Source: Segatella copri DSM 18205
GTDB lineage: Bacteria > Bacteroidota > Bacteroidia > Bacteroidales > Bacteroidaceae
Reading direction: 5' to 3'
Length of the DNA: 64,000 bases
Assembly (NCBI RefSeq): GCF_025151535.1
Contig: NZ_CP102288.1
Coordinates: forward strand, 2,551,501 to 2,615,500
Shown: positions 44,071 to 52,088 of the stretch, piece after piece
How the letters are laid out: each line of letters begins with the position of its first letter
Position numbering within the stretch: the stretch's first letter is position 1
Position numbers and translations under genes: made by a program
Notes under the pieces: generated by a model
Seen by the model: only the letters and a program-made list of their open reading frames with translations
What the model was told of the DNA's origin: nothing
Database searches by the model: none

Positions 44071-46290
44071 ATGAGAACAATATTGAAAGCAATATTGCTG
44101 ATGAGTCTGTGCTCATCGGCAACAGCCCCTGCTATGGCTATAAACAGAGCAAATCATGATAAGAAGGAAGCAAACATTCATGAAGAAGAGGCAAACGATT
44201 CTACCAGACACCAGCCGCTGACGGAATCGGGCGTGAAACTGAACGAAGTGGTAGTAACAGGCTTGACGGGCAGCCAGAAACTGAAGCAATCGCCGGCACC
44301 AATCTCCTTTGTTTCTGCCCGCCAGCTCGAAATGCAACCTTCTACCAACATCATCGACGCCATCGCCCACCAGCCAGGCGTTTCGCAGATTACCACGGGA
44401 AGCGGAATTTCAAAGCCCGTGATCCGTGGCCTGGGCTATAACCGCGTGGTAGTGGTAAACGATGGAATCAGACAGGAAGGACAGCAATGGGGCGATGAAC
44501 ACGGAATAGAAATCGACCCCGCTTCGGTTCATTCCGTAGAGATTCTGAAAGGTCCGGCAAGTCTCATGTATGGATCGGATGCGATGGCAGGCGTCCTCAT
44601 CTTCCACTCCGCTCCTACACTTGCCAAGGGCGACATGAGAGCAAATTTCTCTACAGGTTATCAAACCAACAACGGACTTTTTGATTATTCGCTCAACTTT
44701 GCCGGCAACCAGGGCGGATTTGTATGGAACACCCGCTACAGCGGAAAGATGGCGCATGCCTACAAGAACAAATACGATGGTTATGTATTCGGTTCATCAC
44801 TCAGAGAGCAGGCATTCTCGCAGCTTCTTGGCTGGAACTACCGCCAGGGGCATTCGCATCTCACACTCGATTATTATCATCTCACTCCGGGCATCGTAGA
44901 GGGAGAAAGAGATGAGAAAACGGGCGAACTGGAAATTCCGGAAGGCTACGATGCCAAGAGTTACGGCAAGCCGATGCCTTATCAGCAGATTCATCATTAC
45001 AAGGCTGTACTTGATAATTCCTGGTTCCTGGGCGACGGCAATCTGAAGTTTCTCCTGGGTTATCAGCAGAACCGCCGTCAGGAGTTTGAGGAGGAAGAGA
45101 ATCCGAAGGAATGCGGACTCGATTTCATGCTCCATACCATGAATTACGACCTGCATTATCTCTCGCCGGAAATGAATGGATGGAAGTTCTCTACGGGCAT
45201 CAACGGCATGTGGCAGCAGTCGGTTAATAAAGGTTCTGAATTTCTGATTCCAGCCTATCATCTCTTCGATTATGGCGTATTTGCCACGGTGAGCAAGGAG
45301 ATAGGCAAACTGAACCTGAGCGGCGGCATCAGATACGATCATCGCCATCTGCACAGCGAGGCTTTGAGAGAAGAGGATGATGCAGAATCGCATGGTTCCG
45401 GTTTGAATGATTCCTTCCGCTTCCAGGCCTTTAAGCGCAGCTTTGAAGGAGTAACCGGAAGCATAGGATTGGCTTATGAAATCCTGCCCGATTTCAATCT
45501 GAAGCTGAACCTGGCAAGAGGATTCCGTGCTCCAAACATCAGCGAATTATCATCGAATGGTGTGCACGAGGGAACCCAGCGATACGAATTGGGAAATACC
45601 GGTTTGAAGCCAGAGAACAGCTGGCAATTCGACCTTGGTCTGGATTATTCTTCGCCTATCATTTCGGCAGAGCTCTCGCTGTTTGCCAATCGCATCAACC
45701 ATTACATCTATAGCGAGAAGTTGGCAGATGAGAACAATCAGCCTGTCCTCATAGACGACACGCCAGCCTATCAGTTTACTTCGGGCGACGCCCGCATTCT
45801 GGGTGGTGAGGCGAGCATCGACATCCACCCTGTGGAGCATCTGCATATCGGCAACACCTTCTCGTATGTCAACTCGGTTCAGTTGCATCAGCCATCCGAA
45901 TCAAAGTATCTGCCATTCACCCCAGCCCCTCGCTGGGTTTCGGATGTAAGGTATGAGTTTGTTTGCGACGGCAAGACTTTCGACCATCTCTTCGTAAAGC
46001 TACAGATGGATTGCAATCTCCGCCAGAACCATTATTTCGCAGCCAACGATACGGAGACCGCTACGCCATCGTACACCTTATTAAATATGTATGCCGGTAC
46101 CGACGTGAAGCTCCATGGCAAACGCCTTCTCTCGCTCTATCTTTCGGGCGAGAACCTTGCCAACCGTGCTTACCAGAACCACCTGAGCCGTTTGAAGTAT
46201 CTTGACGTAAACCAGGTTACAGGCAGAAGAGGCGTTTACAATATGGGCCGCAACTTCAGCATAAAGATAGTGGTTCCGATAGAGCTGTAA
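44071..46290 (+). CDS. TonB-dependent outer-membrane receptor
   Basis: Energy-dependent uptake channel of the outer membrane. 739 residues, signal peptide MRTILKAILLMSLCSSATAPAMA, plug domain from about 58 (NEVVVTGLTGSQKLKQSPAPI) with KPVIRGLGYNRVVVVNDGIR and EILKGPASLMYGSDAMAGVL, then the 22-strand barrel (GIRYDHRHLHSE, NLARGFRAPNISELSSNG) ending in IKIVVPIEL. A QQWGDEHGIEID segment and His-rich early part, plus the His-rich neighbour, suggest a metal such as zinc. It has no SusD partner, so it is not a glycan system. Confidence 0.9.
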   Translation: MRTILKAILLMSLCSSATAPAMAINRANHDKKEANIHEEEANDSTRHQPLTESGVKLNEVVVTGLTGSQKLKQSPAPISFVSARQLEMQPSTNIIDAIAHQPGVSQITTGSGISKPVIRGLGYNRVVVVNDGIRQEGQQWGDEHGIEIDPASVHSVEILKGPASLMYGSDAMAGVLIFHSAPTLAKGDMRANFSTGYQTNNGLFDYSLNFAGNQGGFVWNTRYSGKMAHAYKNKYDGYVFGSSLREQAFSQLLGWNYRQGHSHLTLDYYHLTPGIVEGERDEKTGELEIPEGYDAKSYGKPMPYQQIHHYKAVLDNSWFLGDGNLKFLLGYQQNRRQEFEEEENPKECGLDFMLHTMNYDLHYLSPEMNGWKFSTGINGMWQQSVNKGSEFLIPAYHLFDYGVFATVSKEIGKLNLSGGIRYDHRHLHSEALREEDDAESHGSGLNDSFRFQAFKRSFEGVTGSIGLAYEILPDFNLKLNLARGFRAPNISELSSNGVHEGTQRYELGNTGLKPENSWQFDLGLDYSSPIISAELSLFANRINHYIYSEKLADENNQPVLIDDTPAYQFTSGDARILGGEASIDIHPVEHLHIGNTFSYVNSVQLHQPSESKYLPFTPAPRWVSDVRYEFVCDGKTFDHLFVKLQMDCNLRQNHYFAANDTETATPSYTLLNMYAGTDVKLHGKRLLSLYLSGENLANRAYQNHLSRLKYLDVNQVTGRRGVYNMGRNFSIKIVVPIEL

Positions 46291-46353
46291 CTCCCCTTTT
46301 GGAATAAGTAATTCCCCTTTTAGGATAAGCAATTCCTCATCAGGAATCAGAAT
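46290..46353 (+). repeat. Three 21-bp units after the TonB receptor gene
   Basis: GTAACTCCCCTTTTGGAATA, GTAATTCCCCTTTTAGGATA and GCAATTCCTCATCAGGAATC start at 21-bp spacing. Similar in style to the 22-bp arrays but with a different period. Confidence 0.6.
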
Positions 46354-46367
46354 TTTGAATAAACAAG

Positions 46368-46430
46368 TGCCGATAAAGATGCCAAAAGCTGCCGGAAAAG
46401 CAACTTTTGGCGCCATTATCGGCATTTTTT
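46368..46430 (+). terminator. Terminator after the TonB receptor gene
   Basis: GCCGATAA...GCCAAAAG pairs with CTTTTGGC...TTATCGGC, then a run of Ts (46425-46430). Confidence 0.85.
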
Positions 46431-46431
46431 C

Positions 46432-46446
46432 GTCTAATTATTAGAC
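46432..46446. promoter_or_regulatory. Palindrome GTCTAATTATTAGAC, probable regulator site
   Basis: Perfect 15-base dyad 30 bp upstream of the -7 box of the sigma-54 activator gene. The same motif occurs twice upstream of the tolC operon (58169-58204). Confidence 0.65.
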
Positions 46447-46475
46447 AATCATTACCCATTTCCGATGATATTTCG

Positions 46476-46483
46476 TAACTTTG
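46476..46483 (+). promoter_or_regulatory. -7 promoter box of the NtrC-type gene
   Basis: TAACTTTG ending only 4 bases before the ATG at 46488; the transcript is probably leaderless or nearly so. Confidence 0.5.
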
Positions 46484-46487
46484 CACC

Positions 46488-47852
46488 ATGATTAAGAAAC
46501 AAGGAACGATATTGATTGTTGATGACAACCGCAACATTCTTACTACAGTAAGGATGCTGCTGGAACCCATATTCGATGGCATCATCACCATCGCCAACCC
46601 TAACTCCATCCCAGCCAAGCTGAGAGAGGAGCATCCCGACGTGGTGCTGCTCGACATGAACTTCTCCAGCGGAATCAATTCGGGAAACGAGGGACTGTAC
46701 TGGCTCAGGGAAATCAAGAGCCTCAGCCCGAAAACCGAAGTGGTGCTCTTTACCGCCTATGCCGACATCCAACTTGCCGTAACTGGCATCAAGGAAGGTG
46801 CCGCCGACTTCATCGTGAAGCCTTTTGAAAACGAGAAGATGACACGTACGCTGGTAGAGGCTAGGGATAAGAACAAGGCTGTGGATAACGTTATCAACAG
46901 AAATGGTGGAAAACCTGGTGGAAAAGATGCGCAAAGCGCTATGTATTGGGGAGATAGCGAAGTTATGAACAATTTGAGAAGTATTGTGGAAAAAGTTGCC
47001 GCAACCGATGCAAATATCCTCATTACGGGCGAAAACGGAACAGGTAAAGAGGTGTTAGCCAACGAGATACATCGTTTATCCACAAGATGTGGAAAAAAGA
47101 TGCTGCCTGTGGATATGGGAGCCATTACGGAAACCCTTTTCGAGAGCGAACTCTTCGGTCATGTGAAGGGTGCTTTTACTGATGCCAAGGTGGATAAACC
47201 GGGCAAGTTTGAGCTTGCCGACGGCAGTACCATCTTCCTGGATGAGATAGGAAACTTATCCTACGGTCTTCAGGCAAAACTCCTTACCGCCCTGCAACGC
47301 AGAAGCATCGTAAGAGTGGGCGGAAGTACGCAGATTCCCATCAACGTACGGCTGGTTTGCGCCACCAACCGCAACCTGCAGCAGATGGTAAACGTTGGCG
47401 AATTCAGAGAGGATCTGCTCTATCGCATCAACACCATCCATCTGGAATTGCCTGCCCTGAGACAGAGAAAATCAGACATCGTTCCGCTGGCAGAAAGATT
47501 CCTCCGTCAATATGGCGATTTATATAATAAGTTGAATCTCCGTCTTTCGGAAGAGGCTGAGAAAAAACTTACCAGTTTGCCTTGGTACGGAAACATCCGT
47601 GAACTCCAGCACGCCATCGAGAAAGCCGTGATTCTGTCTGATGGCGGAATGATTTCTGCCGAAGATATTGACGGCGGAAACCAGCAGAAAAGAGAGAAGC
47701 CCCTGGAAGAGGTTCAGACGCTCGACGAGATGGAGAGCCGAATGATAGAGAAAACCATCAGGGAATGTGAGGGAAACCTGTCGGTGGTAGCCGCAAGGTT
47801 AGGTATTTTCCGCCAGACGCTTTATAATAAGATTAAGCGATACGGGTTATGA
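46488..47852 (+). CDS. Sigma-54-dependent response regulator, NtrC type
   Basis: Enhancer-binding activator of sigma-54 promoters. 454 residues: receiver about 6-130 with IVDDNRNI and phospho-Asp in DVVLLDMNFSS; AAA+ domain about 150-390 with Walker A ITGENGTGKEVLANEI, the sigma-54 contact loop ELFGHVKGAFTDAKVD and Walker B GSTIFLDEIGNL; Fis-type helix-turn-helix at the end (SVVAARLGIFRQTLYNKI). The kinase gene follows after 36 bases. The shared palindrome points to the convergent TolC/HlyD/ABC operon as target and to self-control. Confidence 0.94.
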   Translation: MIKKQGTILIVDDNRNILTTVRMLLEPIFDGIITIANPNSIPAKLREEHPDVVLLDMNFSSGINSGNEGLYWLREIKSLSPKTEVVLFTAYADIQLAVTGIKEGAADFIVKPFENEKMTRTLVEARDKNKAVDNVINRNGGKPGGKDAQSAMYWGDSEVMNNLRSIVEKVAATDANILITGENGTGKEVLANEIHRLSTRCGKKMLPVDMGAITETLFESELFGHVKGAFTDAKVDKPGKFELADGSTIFLDEIGNLSYGLQAKLLTALQRRSIVRVGGSTQIPINVRLVCATNRNLQQMVNVGEFREDLLYRINTIHLELPALRQRKSDIVPLAERFLRQYGDLYNKLNLRLSEEAEKKLTSLPWYGNIRELQHAIEKAVILSDGGMISAEDIDGGNQQKREKPLEEVQTLDEMESRMIEKTIRECEGNLSVVAARLGIFRQTLYNKIKRYGL

Positions 47853-47888
47853 ATTTAGACACGGATTACACGGATTTTTAGTTATCAG

Positions 47889-49217
47889 ATGAATAGTCAG
47901 TTAGCAATCATCGTTTTATTGGTGATTTTGGTAGTTTTAGTAGCAGTCAACATCTGGCTCTACCGCCACTATCGCCGTAACATCAAGAAGGTAACCTTCC
48001 TTTTTGATGCGATAGATAATGGGGATTTCTCCTTCAACTTTCCTACGGAGAAGAGGTTTAAGGAAGATAAGATTCTGCATCAATCCCTCAACCGCATCAA
48101 GCTCTTCCTGCAGCATACGAGAGAGGAGCAGATGGATCGGGAGAAATATTACGAGCAGATTCTGAATGCGGTGGATACGGGCATCCTGGTGGTAGATGGT
48201 CACGACAACATCCTGCAACATAATCAGGCAGCCCTCCGGTTGCTCGATACGGATGTGCTTACCCATATGAACCAGGTAAAAGAGAAACTGAAGGATGAAC
48301 ACTTGGCAAAGCATGAGACGCAAGCCATGCTGAAAGACAAGCACGTGCGTATCATCGCCCTGAGCGACGTGAGCCACGAGCTGAGCAATCAGGAGGTGGA
48401 TTCTTGGATCAAACTGATTCGTGTGCTGACCCATGAAATCATGAATACCATCACGCCGGTTACTTCATTGAGCGAAACTCTGCTGAAAGAATTGGGCAGC
48501 AAGGAGTTGCTGATTGCAGATAACGAATCTGATGATTTACATTCTCCAGGCAAATTGATAAAGGTTTCAGAGAAGCCACAATCTGCTGAGCAAGCGAAGC
48601 TGAAGCAAGGCTTGAAAACCATCCACAAAACAGGAACCGAGCTGTTGGCTTTCGTCAACAACTATCGCCGCTTCACCCATGTTCCCCAGCCTCAGCCTGC
48701 TCTCTTCTATGTGGAGCCATTCCTGGAAAGAATGGCGTTACTTTGCAACCACGAAGTAGAGATAGAAGTTTCTCCCAAGGATTTGCTGGTTTACGCCGAC
48801 GAGAGCCTCCTCTCTCACGTGGTAACGAATCTTCTGAAGAATGCCGTAGAAGCTTTCAAGGAAAAGGGAAAGTTATCTGCAGAAAGAAACAAGCAAGATG
48901 GAAATAAGCAGGGTAGGAACAAGCAGGAATGCCGCTCCGCGGATTTGCAATCCGCGGCAAGCAAGAAGGCATTTATCCGTCTCAAAGCCTACGCCAACGT
49001 CCAGGAATCCATCATCATCGACGTGAGCAACAACGCCGGTCTCATCCCCGAAGATGTAGCCTCCCACATTTTCATCCCGTTCTTCACCACGAAGCCGGAA
49101 GGAAGCGGAATCGGTCTCTCCCTCTCCCGCCAGATCATGCGAGTAAGCGGCGGCAGTCTCTCGCTCCATCAGGACAAGGCACAGGGAATCACCACCTTCC
49201 GCATCATCATCCCATAA
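47889..49217 (+). CDS. Sensor histidine kinase, NtrY/NtrB-like
   Basis: Membrane kinase partner of the NtrC-type regulator. 442 residues; one membrane helix (IIVLLVILVVLVAVNIWLY, about 6-25); a PAS-like sensor (about 90-165, LNAVDTGILVVDGHDNILQH); phospho-His in RVLTHEIMNTITPVTS; ATPase with VVTNLLKNAVEAF and GSGIGLSLSRQIM. Between the N box and the next strand, residues about 328-360 are an odd Lys/Asn/Gln-rich insert, GNKQGRNKQECRSADLQSAA, encoded by a palindromic repeat. Only one helix and no large periplasmic domain are seen. Confidence 0.92.
   Translation: MNSQLAIIVLLVILVVLVAVNIWLYRHYRRNIKKVTFLFDAIDNGDFSFNFPTEKRFKEDKILHQSLNRIKLFLQHTREEQMDREKYYEQILNAVDTGILVVDGHDNILQHNQAALRLLDTDVLTHMNQVKEKLKDEHLAKHETQAMLKDKHVRIIALSDVSHELSNQEVDSWIKLIRVLTHEIMNTITPVTSLSETLLKELGSKELLIADNESDDLHSPGKLIKVSEKPQSAEQAKLKQGLKTIHKTGTELLAFVNNYRRFTHVPQPQPALFYVEPFLERMALLCNHEVEIEVSPKDLLVYADESLLSHVVTNLLKNAVEAFKEKGKLSAERNKQDGNKQGRNKQECRSADLQSAASKKAFIRLKAYANVQESIIIDVSNNAGLIPEDVASHIFIPFFTTKPEGSGIGLSLSRQIMRVSGGSLSLHQDKAQGITTFRIIIP
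48925..48965 (+). repeat. Palindromic repeat inserted in the kinase gene
   Basis: GCCGC..CGCGGATT..AATCCGCGGC hairpin (about 48931-48960) encoding CRSADLQSAAS. This peptide-coding repeat is, to my knowledge, widespread in Bacteroidetes genomes. It is in frame and does not break the kinase. Confidence 0.6.
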
Positions 49218-49242
49218 AAAAGTATAATTTTGGGGAAGAAAG

Positions 49243-49274
49243 TTTGGCACTTTCGCTTTTTTACCATATCTTTG
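49243..49274 (+). promoter_or_regulatory. Promoter of the MNT/HEPN pair
   Basis: TTTG (49243-49246), 20-bp spacer, TATCTTTG (49267-49274). Confidence 0.7.
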
Positions 49275-49295
49275 CCATTATAAAAGATTAAGCTT

Positions 49296-49616
49296 ATGTC
49301 AACCGACGATAAGATCATATTAAAGATAAAAGATATAGCTAAATCTGCTATTCCTTCAGGAAGCAAGGCTATATTGTATGGATCAAGAGCGAGAGGTGAT
49401 GCTCGCAACGATTCAGACTGGGACATTCTTATCCTTTTAGACAAAGACAAACTGGAACAAACAGACTATGACAAAGTAAGTTACCCGTTTGTCTTGTTAG
49501 GTTGCGACCTCGGCACAGAAATCAATCCAATTCTTTACACAAAGAAAGAATGGGAATCGTATAACTTCACCCCTTTTTACGAGAATGTAAATCGAGACGG
49601 CATTAGTTTAATATAA
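49296..49616 (+). CDS. MNT-domain nucleotidyltransferase (antitoxin-like)
   Basis: Minimal nucleotidyltransferase of the MntA type. 106 residues with the signature ILYGSRARGDARNDSDWDILIL (GSxAxG and DxD). In studied MntA-HepT pairs it transfers AMP to the HEPN toxin and silences it. The HEPN gene starts 5 bases after its stop. Own promoter at 49243-49274. The pair sits between the kinase gene and the converging ABC operon, and probably arrived as a cassette. Confidence 0.88.
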   Translation: MSTDDKIILKIKDIAKSAIPSGSKAILYGSRARGDARNDSDWDILILLDKDKLEQTDYDKVSYPFVLLGCDLGTEINPILYTKKEWESYNFTPFYENVNRDGISLI

Positions 49617-49621
49617 AAGTT

Positions 49622-50011
49622 ATGGATCAAGTAAACAAAGACACATTAATCAGTCTGCAAGTAGAAAAAGCCAAGCGATTTTTAACTCAAGCAGATGAAA
49701 TGGTTGAACTAAAGCATTGGGATTTAGCAGCCAATCGCTATTATTATGCCTGCTTCCATGCCGTACAAGCTCTATTCATAGCAAAAGGTGTTAATGCCCA
49801 CACTCATGCTGGCATTAACACCCAATTCAGCTTACACTTCGTAAAGACTGGTATCGTAGATATCTCTTATGGCAGTTTCCTCGCCCGTATGTTCCAATTA
49901 AGGCAAAAAGCCGATTACAACTGCGCCTACGAAATTTCCGAAAATGACATCCTGGAAATTATTGGCTTATCACACGATTTTATAAAAACCATATTAAACT
50001 TAGTCAAATAA
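49622..50011 (+). CDS. HEPN-domain protein (toxin-like)
   Basis: 129-residue helical HEPN protein, MDQVNKDTLISLQVEKAKRFL. The RxxxxxxH motif expected of HEPN RNases is present as NRYYYACFHAVQAL, with tyrosines right beside the Arg as in AMP-modified HepT proteins. HEPN/MNT pairs act as type VII toxin-antitoxin modules. Toxicity here is an inference: some HEPN/MNT pairs are not toxic. The stop at 50011 directly abuts the stop of the converging ABC ATPase gene at 50012. Confidence 0.85.
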   Translation: MDQVNKDTLISLQVEKAKRFLTQADEMVELKHWDLAANRYYYACFHAVQALFIAKGVNAHTHAGINTQFSLHFVKTGIVDISYGSFLARMFQLRQKADYNCAYEISENDILEIIGLSHDFIKTILNLVK

Positions 50012-50698
50012 TTACTGATTGCCCTCCGTTTCCACAATCTGTCCATCAAACAGGCGGATGGTGCGATGGGCTATCTTGGCATCATGCTCATTATGCGTTA
50101 CCATGACGATGGTGGTGCCCTCGTGGTTCAGCTCGGTAAGCAGATGCATCACCTCGGCTCCATTCTTGGAATCGAGGTTACCCGTAGGCTCATCGGCAAG
50201 GATGAGCTTGGGACCGAAGACCACGGCACGGGCGATGGCTACTCGCTGCTGCTGACCACCCGAAAGCTGGTGAGGGAAGTGCTTGGCACGATGGCTGATG
50301 GCCATTCGCTTCATAATTGCCTGCACCTTTGCCTTGCGCTCCGCCTTCGGAATGTTGAGGTAAGTAAGAGGAAGCTCGATGTTCTCCTCTACATTCAATT
50401 CATCTATCAGGTTGAAGCTCTGGAACACAAATCCGATTTCTCCCTTTCTCACATCCGTGCGCTCTTTTTCCTTCAGGTTTGCCACCTCGTAATTACCCAG
50501 GAAATATTTTCCCGAAGTTGGGTTATCCAATAATCCAAGGATATTGAGTAAAGTGGATTTACCGCAACCGGATGGTCCCATAATGGCGACAAATTCGCCG
50601 TCTTCTACTGTGAAAGATACGTTATTTAAAGCAATCGTCTCCACATCTTCTGTGCGGAATGACTTGCAAAGATTCTCTACTTTTATCATTTTGTTCAA
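50012..50698 (-). CDS. ABC transporter ATPase, MacB/LolD type
   Basis: Energises the MacB-like permease of the export operon. 228 residues; start MNKMIKVENLCKSFR or MIKVEN three codons later. Walker A IMGPSGCGKSTLLNIL, Q-loop GFVFQSFNLI, signature LSGGQQQRVAIARAV, Walker B LILADEPTGNLD, switch His in VMVTHNEHD. It is the last gene of tolC-hlyD-permease-ATPase; because the permease is broken by an IS, expression and partner are both in doubt. Confidence 0.93.
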   Translation of the reverse strand: MNKMIKVENLCKSFRTEDVETIALNNVSFTVEDGEFVAIMGPSGCGKSTLLNILGLLDNPTSGKYFLGNYEVANLKEKERTDVRKGEIGFVFQSFNLIDELNVEENIELPLTYLNIPKAERKAKVQAIMKRMAISHRAKHFPHQLSGGQQQRVAIARAVVFGPKLILADEPTGNLDSKNGAEVMHLLTELNHEGTTIVMVTHNEHDAKIAHRTIRLFDGQIVETEGNQ

Positions 50699-50762
50699 TG
50701 TTAAGTGTTAAATGTTGAATGTTAAATTAGGGTATACGCCCTTAAATCTGTGTCATCTGTGA
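50699..50762. repeat. Heptad repeat with conserved tail, copy 1
   Basis: GTTAAGTGTTAAATGTTGAA heptads, then GGTATACGCCCTTAAATCTG and TGTCATCTGTGA. The same composite stands at 58836-58905, also just upstream of a minus-strand start. Confidence 0.65.
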
Positions 50763-50777
50763 AAATCTGTGGGAGAC

Positions 50778-52069
50778 TTATTCATCCTTGAGATATTTCA
50801 CAGGATTACTGTTCGCCACCTTGTAGCAGTTGATGATGACGGAAAGCCCGATGATGACGAGCAAGATGATGGTAACGCCAATAAACAGCAAAGGCGTCAT
50901 CGTAATCTTCTCGCTGAACGACATCAGCCATTGTCTGGCTATCAGCCAAGCCCCCAAGTCGCCCACGATGATGCAAGGCAAGGCAATCTTCATAATGTCC
51001 TTCAGGAAAATGCGAAGAATATCCTGCACCTTCGCTCCGTTCACCTTTCTTATCGCAATCTCCTTGCGGCGGCGGTTCACCTCATCACTCGTATAGCCCA
51101 CCAATCCGAAGAGGGCGATAATCATCGTTACGATGCCGGCTACCAGGATTCCGTTGCGGAAATTAAGCTGGGAAGCATACTGGTTAGCCAATTCAGAAGC
51201 ATAACTCTTCACGATGACCTTATTGTTCGGATACATCGCCTGTACCTTCGATTGCAACTCCGACAACGATTCTTCCCTTAGTTCTTTAAACTTAACCAAC
51301 ATATAATAAGCTGTCTTGGCAGCATAGAAATACAGTACAGGAAACTCCTTCATATCATCGCCATCGGCCGACATGTCACCCCAGCGGATATTCCTGCACA
51401 CGCCACAAACCGTCAGCTTGAGCGGATTTACACCGTCATCATGTCCCGAACAAGTAATTAGCTTGCCTACTACGCCATCTTTCCAATGCCACGTTTTGAT
51501 GAGTTTCTCAGCACCTCGTTCGTCAATAATCACCTGACGGCAACTGTCATTGCGCTCTGTAAAGAACGTACCCTGTACTATAGGGATGTTCATCATCTTG
51601 AAGAAATTGTCATCCACACCTTCCATATCGATGATGTTGAAGGTATTAGTATCGTCACCAGGCTTTTGCACCATATTTCCGCTTCTGCCGTATCCATTGA
51701 GCGGAATATGATAAGTGGAACAGCACTCCTTGACATTCGGCATTCGCTTGATTTCGGCAAGACACTGGTTGCGCTGGTCGCGATTGATGCCATCTACCGA
51801 GACGATGGCAACATTATCGTAATCATAGCCGGGATTGGTGCTCAGCATCAGCTGATACTGATTATTGATGATGTAGAGCAAGCTGAACAGCAAACCTGAT
51901 ATAACGAACTGGATGCCCAACAAGGCAAGCTTCCATCGGTTGCGGTTCTCATTATAACCACGGAAAGCAATGGCTACTGGAATCTTATTGTAAAGCCAAC
52001 CAGGCACAAAACCGCCAATTAGCAATACCAAAAGACAAATAACCACCAATATCCAACTGCCACGATTAA
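50778..52069 (-). pseudogene. MacB-like ABC permease, C-terminal part (IS-disrupted)
   Basis: Carries RGSWILVVICLLVLLIGGFV, a MacB-type periplasmic domain (about 100-290) and the last FtsX helices with GLVGYTSDEVNRRRKEIAIRKVNGA and the end NSNPVKYLKDE. It lacks the N-terminal half, which continues at 54226-55330 on the other side of the IS. Joining the parts with one TTAA copy gives a 2397-base frame without stops (798 residues), the size of intact Bacteroidetes two-FtsX permeases. Confidence 0.9.
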
Positions 52070-52088
52070 CCCACATTGCAGTCACCCG

